Source of the DNA: UBA1876 sp003446665
GTDB lineage: Bacteria; Synergistota; Synergistia; Synergistales; Thermovirgaceae
DNA: 64,000 nt
Direction: 5' to 3'
NCBI GenBank assembly: GCA_040616305.1
Contig: CP159918.1
Location: 1,736,001 to 1,800,000 of the forward strand
Made by a program: the position numbers and the translations under genes
Notes under the pieces: model-generated
What the model was told of the DNA's origin: nothing
Databases searched by the model: none
What the model saw: the letters and a program-made list of their open reading frames with translations, nothing else
Shown: positions 9,186 to 16,574 of the stretch, piece after piece
How positions within the stretch are numbered: the stretch's first letter is position 1
Layout: each line of letters starts with the position of its first letter

Positions 9186-9261
9186 AGACCTTTTCTAAAA
9201 GCCTCCGGCAAAAAGTATGTAGAGCTTGGCTTGAACAAAAGCACAAGACATCTTTTAAGAC

Positions 9262-9296
9262 AAAAAACAAGGGCCCGGGAGTTTTTCCCGAACCCT
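9262..9296 (-). terminator. Terminator of tRNA-Leu
   Basis: An 11-bp stem (AGGGTTCGGGA / TCCCGGGCCCT, two G-T pairs) with loop AAAAC is followed by TGTTTTTTG on the minus strand, 12 bases past the tRNA 3' end. Confidence 0.85.
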
Positions 9297-9308
9297 CTAA
9301 CGCTTTAA

Positions 9309-9395
9309 TGGTGCCGGAGGGGAGACTCGAACTCCCACAGGCTCAAAGCCCGGCGGATTTTGAGTCCGCTGCGTCTACCATTCCGCCACTCCGGC
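9309..9395 (-). tRNA. tRNA-Leu (anticodon CAA)
   Basis: 87 nt with acceptor stem GCCGGAG / CTCCGGC, an encoded CCA end, a long variable arm, and an anticodon loop CTCAAAA giving CAA (reads UUG). The T-loop GTTCGAGTC is canonical. Confidence 0.96.
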
Positions 9396-9404
9396 GCAGG
9401 AACT

Positions 9405-9433
9405 ATTTTGTTGTCGCTCTCGCAATTTGTCAA
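9405..9433 (-). promoter_or_regulatory. Promoter of tRNA-Leu
   Basis: A perfect -35 TTGACA and a weaker -10 CAAAAT are spaced 17 bp apart, ending 10 bases before the tRNA 5' end. Confidence 0.5.
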
Positions 9434-9527
9434 CCTCACGACTTCCTCAAAAATAATCTCTTCGAAAAAGGATTGTTTCCTCAGAAATTTTTAAAAAGGG
9501 CAATCGCCCTGGAAGGCGACCGATAGT

Positions 9528-10316
9528 TTATCGCAGGTCGTACACCGATGGTCTCCTGTCCTGAAAAACAGGGATTTCACGCCGGATTACGTCCACATTG
9601 CCGATTTCTGCTTCTTTGCAAAGGATTCCTTCCGTTCCATCGGGCAACTCTCCGACAATTTCGCCCCAAGGGTCTACGATCATTGAGTGGCCTGTAAATT
9701 CATTGTCCCCTTCGTTACCAACACGGTTGCAGGCGGCAACGTACATCTGGTTTTCGATGGCCCGAGCCATGAGGAGCTTGCGCCAATGATCTATTCTGGG
9801 TTTGGGCCATTGGGCCGGGACGAAAAGCAGCTTGCATCCCGAAAGCGCAAGAGACCTTGCCATCTCCGGGAAACGGATGTCATAACAGATGACTGCACCG
9901 CAGGGTATTCCGTCGAGCTCAAAACGGCAAAGGGAATCGCCGCCGGAAAGATGCTGGTGCTCATCCATAAGCCTGAACAAATGAACCTTGCTGTATTCCG
10001 CAATTCTCCTGCCTCCACGATCGAAGACAAAAAGCGTGTTGAAGACCTTGCTTCCCGACTTGTTGGCCACTGAACCGGCCACGATGTTGACGCCCGAAGC
10101 TCTTGCGATCGGGGCCAAAAGAGCTTCCGTGGCCCTGCCGCCGGGGTCTGCGATTTCGCCCAGGTTTTCGAAAGAGTAAGAGGTGTTCCACATTTCCGGA
10201 AGAAGTATGACATCGGGCTTTTCCTCCGCGGCCTTGCGGACCATGGCGGCCACCTTATTCGCGTTTTCCACGGTCTTTCCTTGCGCAATGTCCATCTGGA
10301 CGATCGATATTTTCAT
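9528..10316 (-). CDS. Carbon-nitrogen hydrolase (nitrilase superfamily, omega-amidase-like)
   Basis: 262 aa, the usual length. The catalytic triad is visible as Glu41 (VILLPEMW), Lys110 (EYSKVHLF) and Cys144 (GAVICYDIRFPE). The second conserved segment, HWRKLLMARAIENQMYVAACN, fits the omega-amidase/MtnU branch, which hydrolyses alpha-keto acid amides left by glutamine transamination or methionine salvage. The gene stands alone between tRNA-Leu and a small cysteine-protein gene, so context does not fix the substrate. Confidence 0.87.
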   Translation of the reverse strand: MKISIVQMDIAQGKTVENANKVAAMVRKAAEEKPDVILLPEMWNTSYSFENLGEIADPGGRATEALLAPIARASGVNIVAGSVANKSGSKVFNTLFVFDRGGRRIAEYSKVHLFRLMDEHQHLSGGDSLCRFELDGIPCGAVICYDIRFPEMARSLALSGCKLLFVPAQWPKPRIDHWRKLLMARAIENQMYVAACNRVGNEGDNEFTGHSMIVDPWGEIVGELPDGTEGILCKEAEIGNVDVIRREIPVFQDRRPSVYDLR

Positions 10317-10364
10317 GGGCGCACTCCTTCTTTACTGATTTCCTTTTTAGGAGGATCGCTTAAG

Positions 10365-10454
10365 ATGCGGCCTAAAAATATCGCTTTGCCCCCCGAAGAT
10401 CAAGCCGCAGATAAGCACTTCAGTGGGATAATTCACACCGAAGGAAATGTGTGA
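10365..10454 (+). CDS. Possible 29-codon small ORF upstream of the CCG microprotein
   Basis: An ATG preceded at 9 bases by AGGAGG opens a 29-codon frame (MRPKNIALPPEDQ at its start) that ends within the -10 region of the next promoter. The excellent ribosome site is the only support; the peptide resembles nothing I know. It could be a chance frame. Confidence 0.2.
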   Translation: MRPKNIALPPEDQAADKHFSGIIHTEGNV

Positions 10455-10460
10455 TATAAT
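10432..10460 (+). promoter_or_regulatory. Strong promoter of the CCG microprotein
   Basis: TTCACA (one mismatch to TTGACA), a 17-bp spacer and a perfect TATAAT, 32 bases upstream of the microprotein start. Confidence 0.8.
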
Positions 10461-10491
10461 ACCCACAATACTACAAAAAGGAGGCGTAACC

Positions 10492-10596
10492 ATGGCTTGT
10501 TGTGGTAAACCCAAAAAAGAAGAAGAAAAGAAACCTTGCTGTGGCGAGGAGAAAAAAGATTCCTCCTGCGGTGGAGAGAAAAAGGAAGACAAATAA
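10492..10596 (+). CDS. 34-aa Cys/Lys/Glu-rich CCG-repeat microprotein
   Basis: A strong AAAGGAGG site precedes an ATG opening a 34-residue frame. The chain is almost only Cys, Gly, Lys, Glu and Asp, with three spaced cysteine groups: ACCGK, PCCGE and SSCGG. The tight transcription unit (perfect -10, own ribosome site, strong terminator 44 bases on) argues for a real, well expressed gene. The spaced cysteines suggest metal or thiol chemistry, like a miniature metallothionein, but I know no characterised family, so function is open. A DUF2703 protein with a Cys-rich tail lies two genes downstream. Confidence 0.75.
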   Translation: MACCGKPKKEEEKKPCCGEEKKDSSCGGEKKEDK

Positions 10597-10639
10597 CTCG
10601 GGCCAGATCTTTGGGCGAGGAGCCCCTGGCTTTTCTTCC

Positions 10640-10684
10640 AACCAGGACGGCAGCCGCAATAAAATGGCTGCCGTCCTGGTTTTT
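10640..10684 (+). terminator. Strong intrinsic terminator of the CCG microprotein
   Basis: A 16-bp perfect stem (AACCAGGACGGCAGCC and its complement) with a 10-base loop, then TTTT. Confidence 0.88.
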
Positions 10685-10736
10685 CCCGGGGGATCGAAGT
10701 ACAATGTCCGGGAATTAAAAACGGGAGGAGATACCT

Positions 10737-11162
10737 TTGTCCCTGGAAAAAATGAAAGGTTCAGACGGTTGTTTCGTCTGTGACCAGAGCGGAAAAAACC
10801 CCAAAGCTCTCGGAATAACCGTCTACTGGGATCCCGAGGAGAAACGGGCGGAAATTCCCTTCAAACCCGAATCTGACTGGTGCGGTTTCGAGGGCATTGT
10901 TCACGGAGGCATCCTTGCAGCTATTGCCGACGACGCCATGTCCTGGGCACTCAAGCAATCCACAGGCACTTTCGGGTTCACGGCAAGCATGTCGGTGCGG
11001 TATTTGCGCCCAGTAAAGTCCGGCGGGACCTATAAAGCTGTTGGTACCGTAACGAAAACAGACGGCAGGAAGATTCATACCCGGTCCCGCATACTGGACG
11101 AAGCGGGTAACACCTGTGTGGACGTGAAGGGAATTTTCGTAGTTCCGAAAAAGAACATATGA
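10737..11162 (+). CDS. PaaI-like hotdog-fold thioesterase
   Basis: 141 aa, one hotdog domain. The hallmark helix is GIVHGGILAAIADDAMSWAL, where the conserved Gly-Gly and Asp form the acyl-thioesterase active site. It probably hydrolyses acyl-CoA esters; substrate unknown. The start is TTG, placed by GGGAGGAG 8 bases before it. An N-terminal CFVC pair (residues 12-15) is common in this branch. It is followed closely (17 bases) by the DUF2703 gene, so the two likely share a transcript. Confidence 0.85.
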   Translation: MSLEKMKGSDGCFVCDQSGKNPKALGITVYWDPEEKRAEIPFKPESDWCGFEGIVHGGILAAIADDAMSWALKQSTGTFGFTASMSVRYLRPVKSGGTYKAVGTVTKTDGRKIHTRSRILDEAGNTCVDVKGIFVVPKKNI

Positions 11163-11179
11163 TCAGGAGGCAGACAACC

Positions 11180-11623
11180 ATGAACAAAATAATACTGACG
11201 CACTACGCAGCTGGGGAAGATACATGCGACCCGGTCATCGAGACAAGGAAAACCATCGAGACGCTGCTCAGGCAGATGGGGCCCAAGATGGAAAAGATCG
11301 GCTTCCAGGTAATCGTCAGGGAAGAACCGGCCGCGGGAAAAGATGACGCTGAAAGTGACCGCACGAATCTCATTACCCTGGCCTGTCCGGAACTGGGTCT
11401 TGAAGAGACGCCCCTGGAGGACTTGATCGGGGCGGAATCGAAAATGGAAGATTGTTCCTGCGGTGAAGGACAATGCAGAAGTATTTCGCTCGAGGGGCAA
11501 TCCTACCAGGCCGTGCCCCCGGGGCTTGTAACAGACGGCCTCCTCAGAGTCGCCTTCTCCGCCATGGAGGCCATGGGCGGCGGAGGCTGCAACTGTTGCG
11601 ACTGCAACGGCTGCGGTATGTAA
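11180..11623 (+). CDS. DUF2703 protein with Cys-rich C-terminus
   Basis: 147 aa from the ATG at 11180 (AGGAGG site 9 bases before). DUF2703 features are the segment TPLEDLIGAESKMEDCSCG, the EGQCRSISLEGQSYQAVPPGL stretch, and an early TCDPVIETRKTIETLL helix. The last ten residues, CNCCDCNGCG, hold five cysteines and look like a metal site. DUF2703 proteins occur in anaerobes near heavy-metal or sulfur genes, but I know of no defined activity. A bidirectional terminator follows. Confidence 0.75.
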   Translation: MNKIILTHYAAGEDTCDPVIETRKTIETLLRQMGPKMEKIGFQVIVREEPAAGKDDAESDRTNLITLACPELGLEETPLEDLIGAESKMEDCSCGEGQCRSISLEGQSYQAVPPGLVTDGLLRVAFSAMEAMGGGGCNCCDCNGCGM

Positions 11624-11654
11624 AACCAACGCCCGAAGGTTACTCAAAACAGAC

Positions 11655-11697
11655 AACGCAAAAGGAGCGCGTCCGTCAGCGCTCCTTTTGCGTTATT
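11655..11697 (+). terminator. Intrinsic terminator (bidirectional)
   Basis: A 16-bp stem (AACGCAAAAGGAGCGC and complement) with an 8-base loop. The stem itself carries the T-rich arm; only ATT follows, so efficiency is uncertain. Confidence 0.7.
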
Positions 11698-11761
11698 AGC
11701 AACCCGTGATGATACAATGCAACATAAGCAGTAATACAAGAAACTTGGCGAGGTGAAATTC

Positions 11762-12280
11762 ATGAGTCCTCCGTGGATAACGACAAAAGGCGGAGACAGG
11801 GGAACGACGAGTCTGGGAAACGGCGAGAGAGTGCCCAAAGATCATCCCAGGGTCGAACTATACGGCACCCTGGACGAATGCCAGGCGGCTATAGGCCTTG
11901 CCCGAGCTACCAGCTGTTCCGGCGAAATCGCCGACGAGCTTTACAAGGTCGAAGACCAGCTTGGTCTTGTTATGGGTTATCTGGCGCTTTACCCCGGCCT
12001 GGAAGAACCATCCCCCACTCCCCTGGAAAAGATCGTAGAGCGGGTCAAGAACGAAATTGGAGAAACAGCTAGATTCGTCCGGCCCGGAGACACCCTGCCG
12101 GGAGCCGCCCTTCACATGGCCCGGACCATAGCTAGGCGAGCAGAAAGGACCGCCGTCAAGCTTTTCAGAAACCAGGAGATAGACGAAGGTACTTACGCTT
12201 ACATCAACAGGATTTCCGACGCCATCTACGCCTTGTCGCTATGGACCGACAAGATCACCAAAGATTGCGAAAAAAAATGA
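11762..12280 (+). CDS. Cob(I)alamin adenosyltransferase, PduO type
   Basis: Transfers adenosyl from ATP to cob(I)alamin to make coenzyme B12. About 172 aa. ATP-binding N-terminus TTKGGDRGTTSLGNGERV, then VELYGTLDECQAAIGLA, and the C-terminal MARTIARRAERTAVKL and YINRISDAIYALS helices carry the family's conserved Arg, Glu and Asn residues. The ATG at 11762 has GAGGTG at ideal spacing; an in-frame GTG at 11753 overlaps that site and is less likely. It suggests B12-dependent mutases or lyases (common in amino-acid fermenters) elsewhere in the genome. Confidence 0.92.
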   Translation: MSPPWITTKGGDRGTTSLGNGERVPKDHPRVELYGTLDECQAAIGLARATSCSGEIADELYKVEDQLGLVMGYLALYPGLEEPSPTPLEKIVERVKNEIGETARFVRPGDTLPGAALHMARTIARRAERTAVKLFRNQEIDEGTYAYINRISDAIYALSLWTDKITKDCEKK

Positions 12281-12383
12281 CCCTCCGCGTTCTTTTCTCG
12301 AGGTGAAACGGAGATGTTTTGTGTATAATGAGCGTAGTATACGAAAACGTCGCCCAGTTTTTCTCGAGAGGAGAACAGTGACC

Positions 12384-13067
12384 ATGGCAAAAAACCCTCT
12401 TTCGCCAACACGAAACGTCGATCTCAGACAAATAGTTTACGAAAAGATAAAAGAAGCCGTTGTAGAGGGGATCATCAAACCTGGAGAACGCCTTTCGGAG
12501 GTTGAGCTTGCGGACAAGCTGGCGGTTTCGAGAACTCCCGTCAGAGAAGCCATCCGCCAGCTAGCGCAGACAGGACTTGTCACGCTTGAGCCTCGAAAGG
12601 GCGCCTACGTGGCACTACCGACGATAGAAGACGCATCGGACCTTTATGAACTTCGGGCACACCTCGAGGTGCTTGCAGTGCGCCTCGTGGCGGAAAATCC
12701 TCCCTTGAGTGAACTGGAAAGATACAGGACCGTCTTCGCTTCCATGGACGACAGTACGGAATCCAGCCATTACCTGGAAGAAGACAGCAAATTCCACTCC
12801 ATGCTATACGAAGCTTCTGGCAACAAGTATCTCGACATCATGCTTAAAAACATAGCGGACCTTGTAAACCTCTGCCGTCATTATTCAGTCGAGAACCTTT
12901 CCCTGACGATCCTGGCCGAAGACCATGTGAAAATCATCGATGCGTTAAAAAAGCGCGACGCCCCGGAAGCGGAACGTCTCATGCGCATCCATCTCGAAAG
13001 GTCACGGGAAGGCCTGGTTCAGTATCTGCGCAACCACCCCGAAAAGACTGCGGAGAGAAAGCGCTAG
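12384..13067 (+). CDS. GntR-family transcriptional regulator (FadR/FCD subfamily)
   Basis: About 227 aa: an N-terminal winged helix-turn-helix (VYEKIKEAVVEGIIKPGERL, then LAVSRTPVREAIRQL) and an all-helical FCD ligand domain whose metal/ligand residues appear as DLYELRAHLE, DSKFHSMLY and EDHVKIIDAL. Start chosen at the ATG at 12384, preceded by GAGAGGAG. A TATAAT at 12324-12329 without a good -35 may be its promoter. FCD regulators usually sense small organic acids; no adjacent catabolic gene identifies the ligand. Confidence 0.9.
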   Translation: MAKNPLSPTRNVDLRQIVYEKIKEAVVEGIIKPGERLSEVELADKLAVSRTPVREAIRQLAQTGLVTLEPRKGAYVALPTIEDASDLYELRAHLEVLAVRLVAENPPLSELERYRTVFASMDDSTESSHYLEEDSKFHSMLYEASGNKYLDIMLKNIADLVNLCRHYSVENLSLTILAEDHVKIIDALKKRDAPEAERLMRIHLERSREGLVQYLRNHPEKTAERKR

Positions 13068-13120
13068 CCATATTTCACAACCGTCGATTTGCGCCTGGAT
13101 GATGCGGAGGAGAAAGCCCT

Positions 13121-13888
13121 ATGGAACTGACCTTCTTTTTCTACAAACTAGTGAAAAGCGCCCTTGTCCCGCCGGGGCTTTTCGCTTCCATAGCCCTTTT
13201 CTTGTCTATTTTAGCCTTCAGAAAGCCGCGTAAACCATTTCTCGGGTCCTGCCTCCTGGTTTTTGCAACAATCCTTTGGATCCTTGCAACCCCATTAGGC
13301 GAAAGACTCATACTGGCCCCACTGGAGGAATCTTTCAAGCCGTCGCTTCCGGAAGCCGGAAACCCCGTGGTTATGGTTCTGGGAGGCGGAAGCAGATACG
13401 GCGAGGGACAAGAGGATGTCGAGCCGGGGCCTTATTCGCTACAGCGTGTAATGGGCGCCTTCTCTCTCGCGAAAACCCACGAATGGCCTATACTGCTTAC
13501 AGGAACCAGGCCTACCGGCTCCGACTACATCTCGGGAGCCCGGGCCATGGCAAAGACGTTGAGAGAAATGGGTTTTAAAGGAACGATTCTGCTTGAAGAG
13601 GAATCCAGGACTACCTGGGAAAATTTCGAAAAATCCGCCGAGCTCATTGATATTTACGGATTCGATGCCGTCATAGTCGTCACAAACGCCTTCCACATGA
13701 AGCGAAGCATCTGGTGCGCCGGGCAAAACCTCCAAAATGTCGGGATATTCCCCTGGCCTGTCGGCCGATTTGCTGACAAACGGCCTCTGGATGCTCTCGA
13801 CTTTCTTCCAGATTCGCTACATGGAACCATTCTTGGACTGCGGGAGCACGTCGGGCTCGCGGCATACCGCTTCCTCCACGGCAACTGA
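13121..13888 (+). CDS. YdcF/ElyC-like membrane protein (DUF218)
   Basis: 255 aa. Two N-terminal hydrophobic helices (about 8-30 and 42-60) anchor a DUF218 domain that starts at VVMVLGGGSRYGEGQEDVE and includes ILLTGTRPTGSDYISGARAM, EESRTTWENFEKS and VVTNAFHMKRS. Members include ElyC, implicated in envelope biogenesis; the chemistry is not settled. A GCGGAGGAG site precedes the ATG. It converges on rarA with 19 bases between stops. Confidence 0.82.
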   Translation: MELTFFFYKLVKSALVPPGLFASIALFLSILAFRKPRKPFLGSCLLVFATILWILATPLGERLILAPLEESFKPSLPEAGNPVVMVLGGGSRYGEGQEDVEPGPYSLQRVMGAFSLAKTHEWPILLTGTRPTGSDYISGARAMAKTLREMGFKGTILLEEESRTTWENFEKSAELIDIYGFDAVIVVTNAFHMKRSIWCAGQNLQNVGIFPWPVGRFADKRPLDALDFLPDSLHGTILGLREHVGLAAYRFLHGN

Positions 13889-13907
13889 CAAAAGGTTAGA
13901 AATGATC

Positions 13908-15230
13908 TTAATCCGTTGAGCCGTCCTGGCGAAAACGCCGCCAGAACCGCGCCAGTCGCTTCGCCATGTTTTTTTCGGCCCCAATTGTACCTGGATAATA
14001 AAAACGTCGGCTTTCTTTTAAATACTGTTGGGGGATCCAGTGCCCCGGAAAGTCATGGGGATACTTGTATCCTGTGCCATGGGGATCGAGGTGCGGAGGT
14101 ATTTCCTGTATGTCGCCCCCTTCTATGGCCTTCATCGCCCTGTCGACGGCCATATAGGCGCTGTTGCTCTTGGGAGCCGATGCAAGGTAGATTACGGCTT
14201 CTGAAAGTATGATCCTGGCTTCGGGCAATCCCACCATATCTGCGGCATATGCCGCTGAAGCGGCTATGTTGATGGCCCCGGGATCGGCCAGCCCCACGTC
14301 CTCCGCTGCGAAAATCAAAAGTCGACGGGCGATGAAGCGTATGTTCTCACCTCCCGCAATGAGCCTTGCAAGCCAATAAACAGCCGCATCCGGATCGGAG
14401 CCCCTGAGGCTTTTAATCATTGCGGAGATTATCCTGTAATGCTCGTCCTGATCTCTGTCGTAACGCAAAAAGGCGCCATGGGTCCGGCTGCGGATATGCT
14501 CCGTTTCCAGCAAGCTCCCGCCAGAAGCGGCCACGGCAAGAGCCGCCGTCTCAAGACGAAGCAAAGCCTGTCTCGCATCTCCCCCGGAAAGTCTCGCGAT
14601 TTCCTCCAAAACTCCATCCTGTGCCTTTATGCCGAGATCGGCTATACCTTTTTCCGGGTCTTCCAGAGCCCTTCGCAACAACTGGACAAGGGAATCGACG
14701 TCCAGTGGATGGAGCTCCAAGACCACCATCCTGGAAAGCAGGGTCTTGTTTATTTCAAACCATGGGTTTTCCGTGGTGGTCCCCATCAGGACCAAGTCGC
14801 CTCTTTCGACATAGGGCAGAAGTACGTTCTGCTGCTGGCGGTTAAAATGATAAATTTCATCTACGAAAGCCACGGCGGCAAGCCCTGTCTGCCTTTTCAG
14901 CCCCAGGGCATCCTCTACCAGCCCTCTCAAGGCGGCCACGTTGGCCGTCACGGCGTTGACTTCGAGAAACTCCCGTCCGGTCTCGTTTGCCATTATCCTG
15001 GCAAGGGTAGTCTTGCCGACTCCGGGGGGACCATAGAGAATACAGCTTGGCACTTTGCCGGAACGAAGAAGTTTCGCCAGGGAAGAATCCGGCCCCGTAA
15101 GGCGCGGCTGCCCCACGAAGTCTTCCAGTTTTTCCGGCCGCATGCGTTCTGCAAGAGGTATTTCCCATTTCCGCGGTTTTTTCGAAGCCTCTTCTTCCTG
15201 GTTATCCCAAAGGCTTCGTTCCCGGTTCAT
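13908..15230 (-). CDS. rarA: Replication-associated recombination protein A (RarA/MgsA AAA+ ATPase)
   Basis: 440 aa. PLAERMRPEKLEDFVGQ is the family signature at the N-terminus; Walker A GPPGVGKT is at 67-74, the Walker B region reads AVAFVDEIYHF (usual form is DEIHRF), and sensor motif GTTTENPWFEIN follows. The C-terminal part (DEHYRIISAMIKSLRGSDPD) is the tetramerisation/MgsA domain. It acts at stalled replication forks. Its ATG overlaps the stop of the upstream HAD gene (ATGA), so the two are coupled downstream of the 6S RNA locus. Confidence 0.93.
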   Translation of the reverse strand: MNRERSLWDNQEEEASKKPRKWEIPLAERMRPEKLEDFVGQPRLTGPDSSLAKLLRSGKVPSCILYGPPGVGKTTLARIMANETGREFLEVNAVTANVAALRGLVEDALGLKRQTGLAAVAFVDEIYHFNRQQQNVLLPYVERGDLVLMGTTTENPWFEINKTLLSRMVVLELHPLDVDSLVQLLRRALEDPEKGIADLGIKAQDGVLEEIARLSGGDARQALLRLETAALAVAASGGSLLETEHIRSRTHGAFLRYDRDQDEHYRIISAMIKSLRGSDPDAAVYWLARLIAGGENIRFIARRLLIFAAEDVGLADPGAINIAASAAYAADMVGLPEARIILSEAVIYLASAPKSNSAYMAVDRAMKAIEGGDIQEIPPHLDPHGTGYKYPHDFPGHWIPQQYLKESRRFYYPGTIGAEKNMAKRLARFWRRFRQDGSTD

Positions 15231-16204
15231 CCAATCACCTCTGCAATAAATTCGTCGATTTCATCTACACTCGGAGGCAGAAGCAGTCCTTCGTTTCCCG
15301 GACGAATTTCAAGCTGGGGGAAACGCTCACGAAGGAATCGTTCCAGACACTCCACAACAAGCCTTCCCGTCCAATCCCTCGACAGAAAGGGAGTCTCGGC
15401 CCAGTGCCCAACTGAAATTATCTCGTCGGAGTGGATGATAAGACAACCCGCGCCCAGTCCAGCTGCTTTTAACGCAACAACAAGGGCTTCCGGCGATTCT
15501 TTCGGAACCCGAAGTTCAAGGCGCCAGGCCCTTTCAAGCCATCGATTTCCTCTTTGTGAGACTATATCCTTATATTCCCAGGGGACCAAGGGTTCGGGGC
15601 GCTCCAACGAAAGAACCAGGTCCATCAACCGCTCGAAGGCAACATCAGTCCAGCGGAGCCAATCTTCTTCCTGCCGTTCTACCAGCACCGACCTCATTCC
15701 GGCCCTTCGGGCACCGTATAGGTCATAAAGGTAATCGCCGACGACTACGCACTTGTCTGCGGGGACGCCGATCGCATCCGCCGCAGCCCAAAGGGCTTTT
15801 GGGTCCGGCTTTAGGGCCCCTCCGTCGCGGGAAAAAACACTTTCTGGCAGCTTTATGCCACAATGCCGCGCAGCCTCACGAATCGCATCCATGCAATTCC
15901 TGGAGACCACGGCCCAGGGTATTCGCTTCTTTTCAAGCCAGCTCAGAAGTTCATAAGCCCCCCGAACGGGAGTCGCCCTGGAAGCTCCTTCCATTTCGAG
16001 TTCGTACAGGTCCTTTTCAAGAGACAGTCTCTCTTCTGGCGTCAGCAGGTGGTCTGATTCGATTAACGGGACTCTCCGACCCCCGAAATACTTGTCTCGG
16101 ATACCCTGAAAATCCAGCCTGGTATCGGCCAGCACACCATCCCAATCGAGTATGAATCCCTCGGAAAGAACAGGATGCCAGAAAGGAGGATATACGACGG
16201 ACAT
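15227..16204 (-). CDS. HAD-superfamily hydrolase with C-terminal extension
   Basis: About 325 aa from the ATG at 16204 (GGAGGTG, 5 bases). HAD motif I is FILDWDGVLADTRLDF (catalytic Asp then Asp+2 as Gly), motif II AVVSRN, motif III the Lys in ALKPDPKALWAAADA, motif IV VVVGDYLYDLYGARRAG. The first 210 residues are a phosphoglycolate-phosphatase-like HAD; the last about 110 residues (REDERL-like start, LRVPKESPEALVVALKAAG) are an unrecognised domain. In motif I the second Asp is replaced by Gly, which may alter or abolish phosphatase activity. The reading frame is open far upstream, but that region is the 6S RNA locus. Confidence 0.78.
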   Translation of the reverse strand: MSVVYPPFWHPVLSEGFILDWDGVLADTRLDFQGIRDKYFGGRRVPLIESDHLLTPEERLSLEKDLYELEMEGASRATPVRGAYELLSWLEKKRIPWAVVSRNCMDAIREAARHCGIKLPESVFSRDGGALKPDPKALWAAADAIGVPADKCVVVGDYLYDLYGARRAGMRSVLVERQEEDWLRWTDVAFERLMDLVLSLERPEPLVPWEYKDIVSQRGNRWLERAWRLELRVPKESPEALVVALKAAGLGAGCLIIHSDEIISVGHWAETPFLSRDWTGRLVVECLERFLRERFPQLEIRPGNEGLLLPPSVDEIDEFIAEVIG

Positions 16205-16245
16205 GCAGCACCTCCGCGCAAGACACAAAGGACGAAAGATTTTAA

Positions 16246-16286
16246 AGAAAAAGAGGGTATGAGAGCCTTTAAGGCCCCATACCCCT
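16246..16286 (-). terminator. Terminator downstream of the putative 6S RNA
   Basis: On the minus strand a GGGTATG-GGGCC / GGCTCTCATACCC hairpin is followed by TCTTTTTCTTT, between the 6S-like RNA and the HAD gene. Confidence 0.75.
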
Positions 16287-16289
16287 TTT

Positions 16290-16489
16290 GTTGTGAAGGG
16301 TTCCCCGCGGCTGCCGTGACACGAAGGCCTTGACCCGATCCTATTATGTGGAAGTCTACCGGATCTGAGCTTGGTCGGCTGAAGCCTCCTCTGCCGATCC
16401 GGAAAGCGACCTCCGCGGGTCGAGTGTTGGCTCAAGGCTCTTCACCATGTTCACGAACAGCGCAGGGCCCAAAACACCCCGTCCAACAC
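16290..16489 (-). ncRNA. ssrS: Putative 6S RNA (ssrS)
   Basis: About 200 nt with no coding frame, own promoter and terminator. The two ends pair in a long interrupted stem (CCCTGCGCTGTTCGTG with CACGGCAGCCGCGGGG), as in the closing stem of 6S RNA. Next to it lies GAGCCTTGAGCCAACACTC, close to the E. coli 6S segment containing CCTGAGCCGATATT, and the 3' side has GGGTCAAGG and GGCAGCCGCGG, again like E. coli. A rod-like apical part contains a GGATC..GATCC stem. 6S RNA mimics an open promoter and sequesters the housekeeping RNA polymerase. This is pattern matching, not a covariance-model hit. Confidence 0.6.
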
Positions 16490-16495
16490 GCTTGT

Positions 16496-16506
16496 ATTAT
16501 AGCATA
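16496..16506 (-). promoter_or_regulatory. Extended -10 promoter of the 6S-like RNA
   Basis: TATGCTATAAT on the minus strand is a perfect -10 with an upstream TGn element, about 7 bases before the inferred RNA 5' end. No good -35 is visible, which an extended -10 tolerates. Confidence 0.6.
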
Positions 16507-16574
16507 TCACTACGTCGACCGCCTTATTTAAGGGTTATAATTATCCATATCTCTAAAACAGGGGGATCACTTCA

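Noticed and set aside
9100..9300. Riboswitch for nickel/cobalt or cobalamin before nikK
   Set aside because: The roughly 50-nt leader after the mapped promoter is too short for either known class, and no conserved core was recognised.
14439..15728. 429-codon frame opposite rarA and the HAD gene
   Set aside because: Antisense to two well-identified coupled genes, with low-complexity Arg/Ser-rich product and no start signal.
16205..16435. 77-residue N-terminal extension of the HAD hydrolase
   Set aside because: It runs through the terminator and 6S-like RNA; GGAGGTG marks the ATG at 16204.
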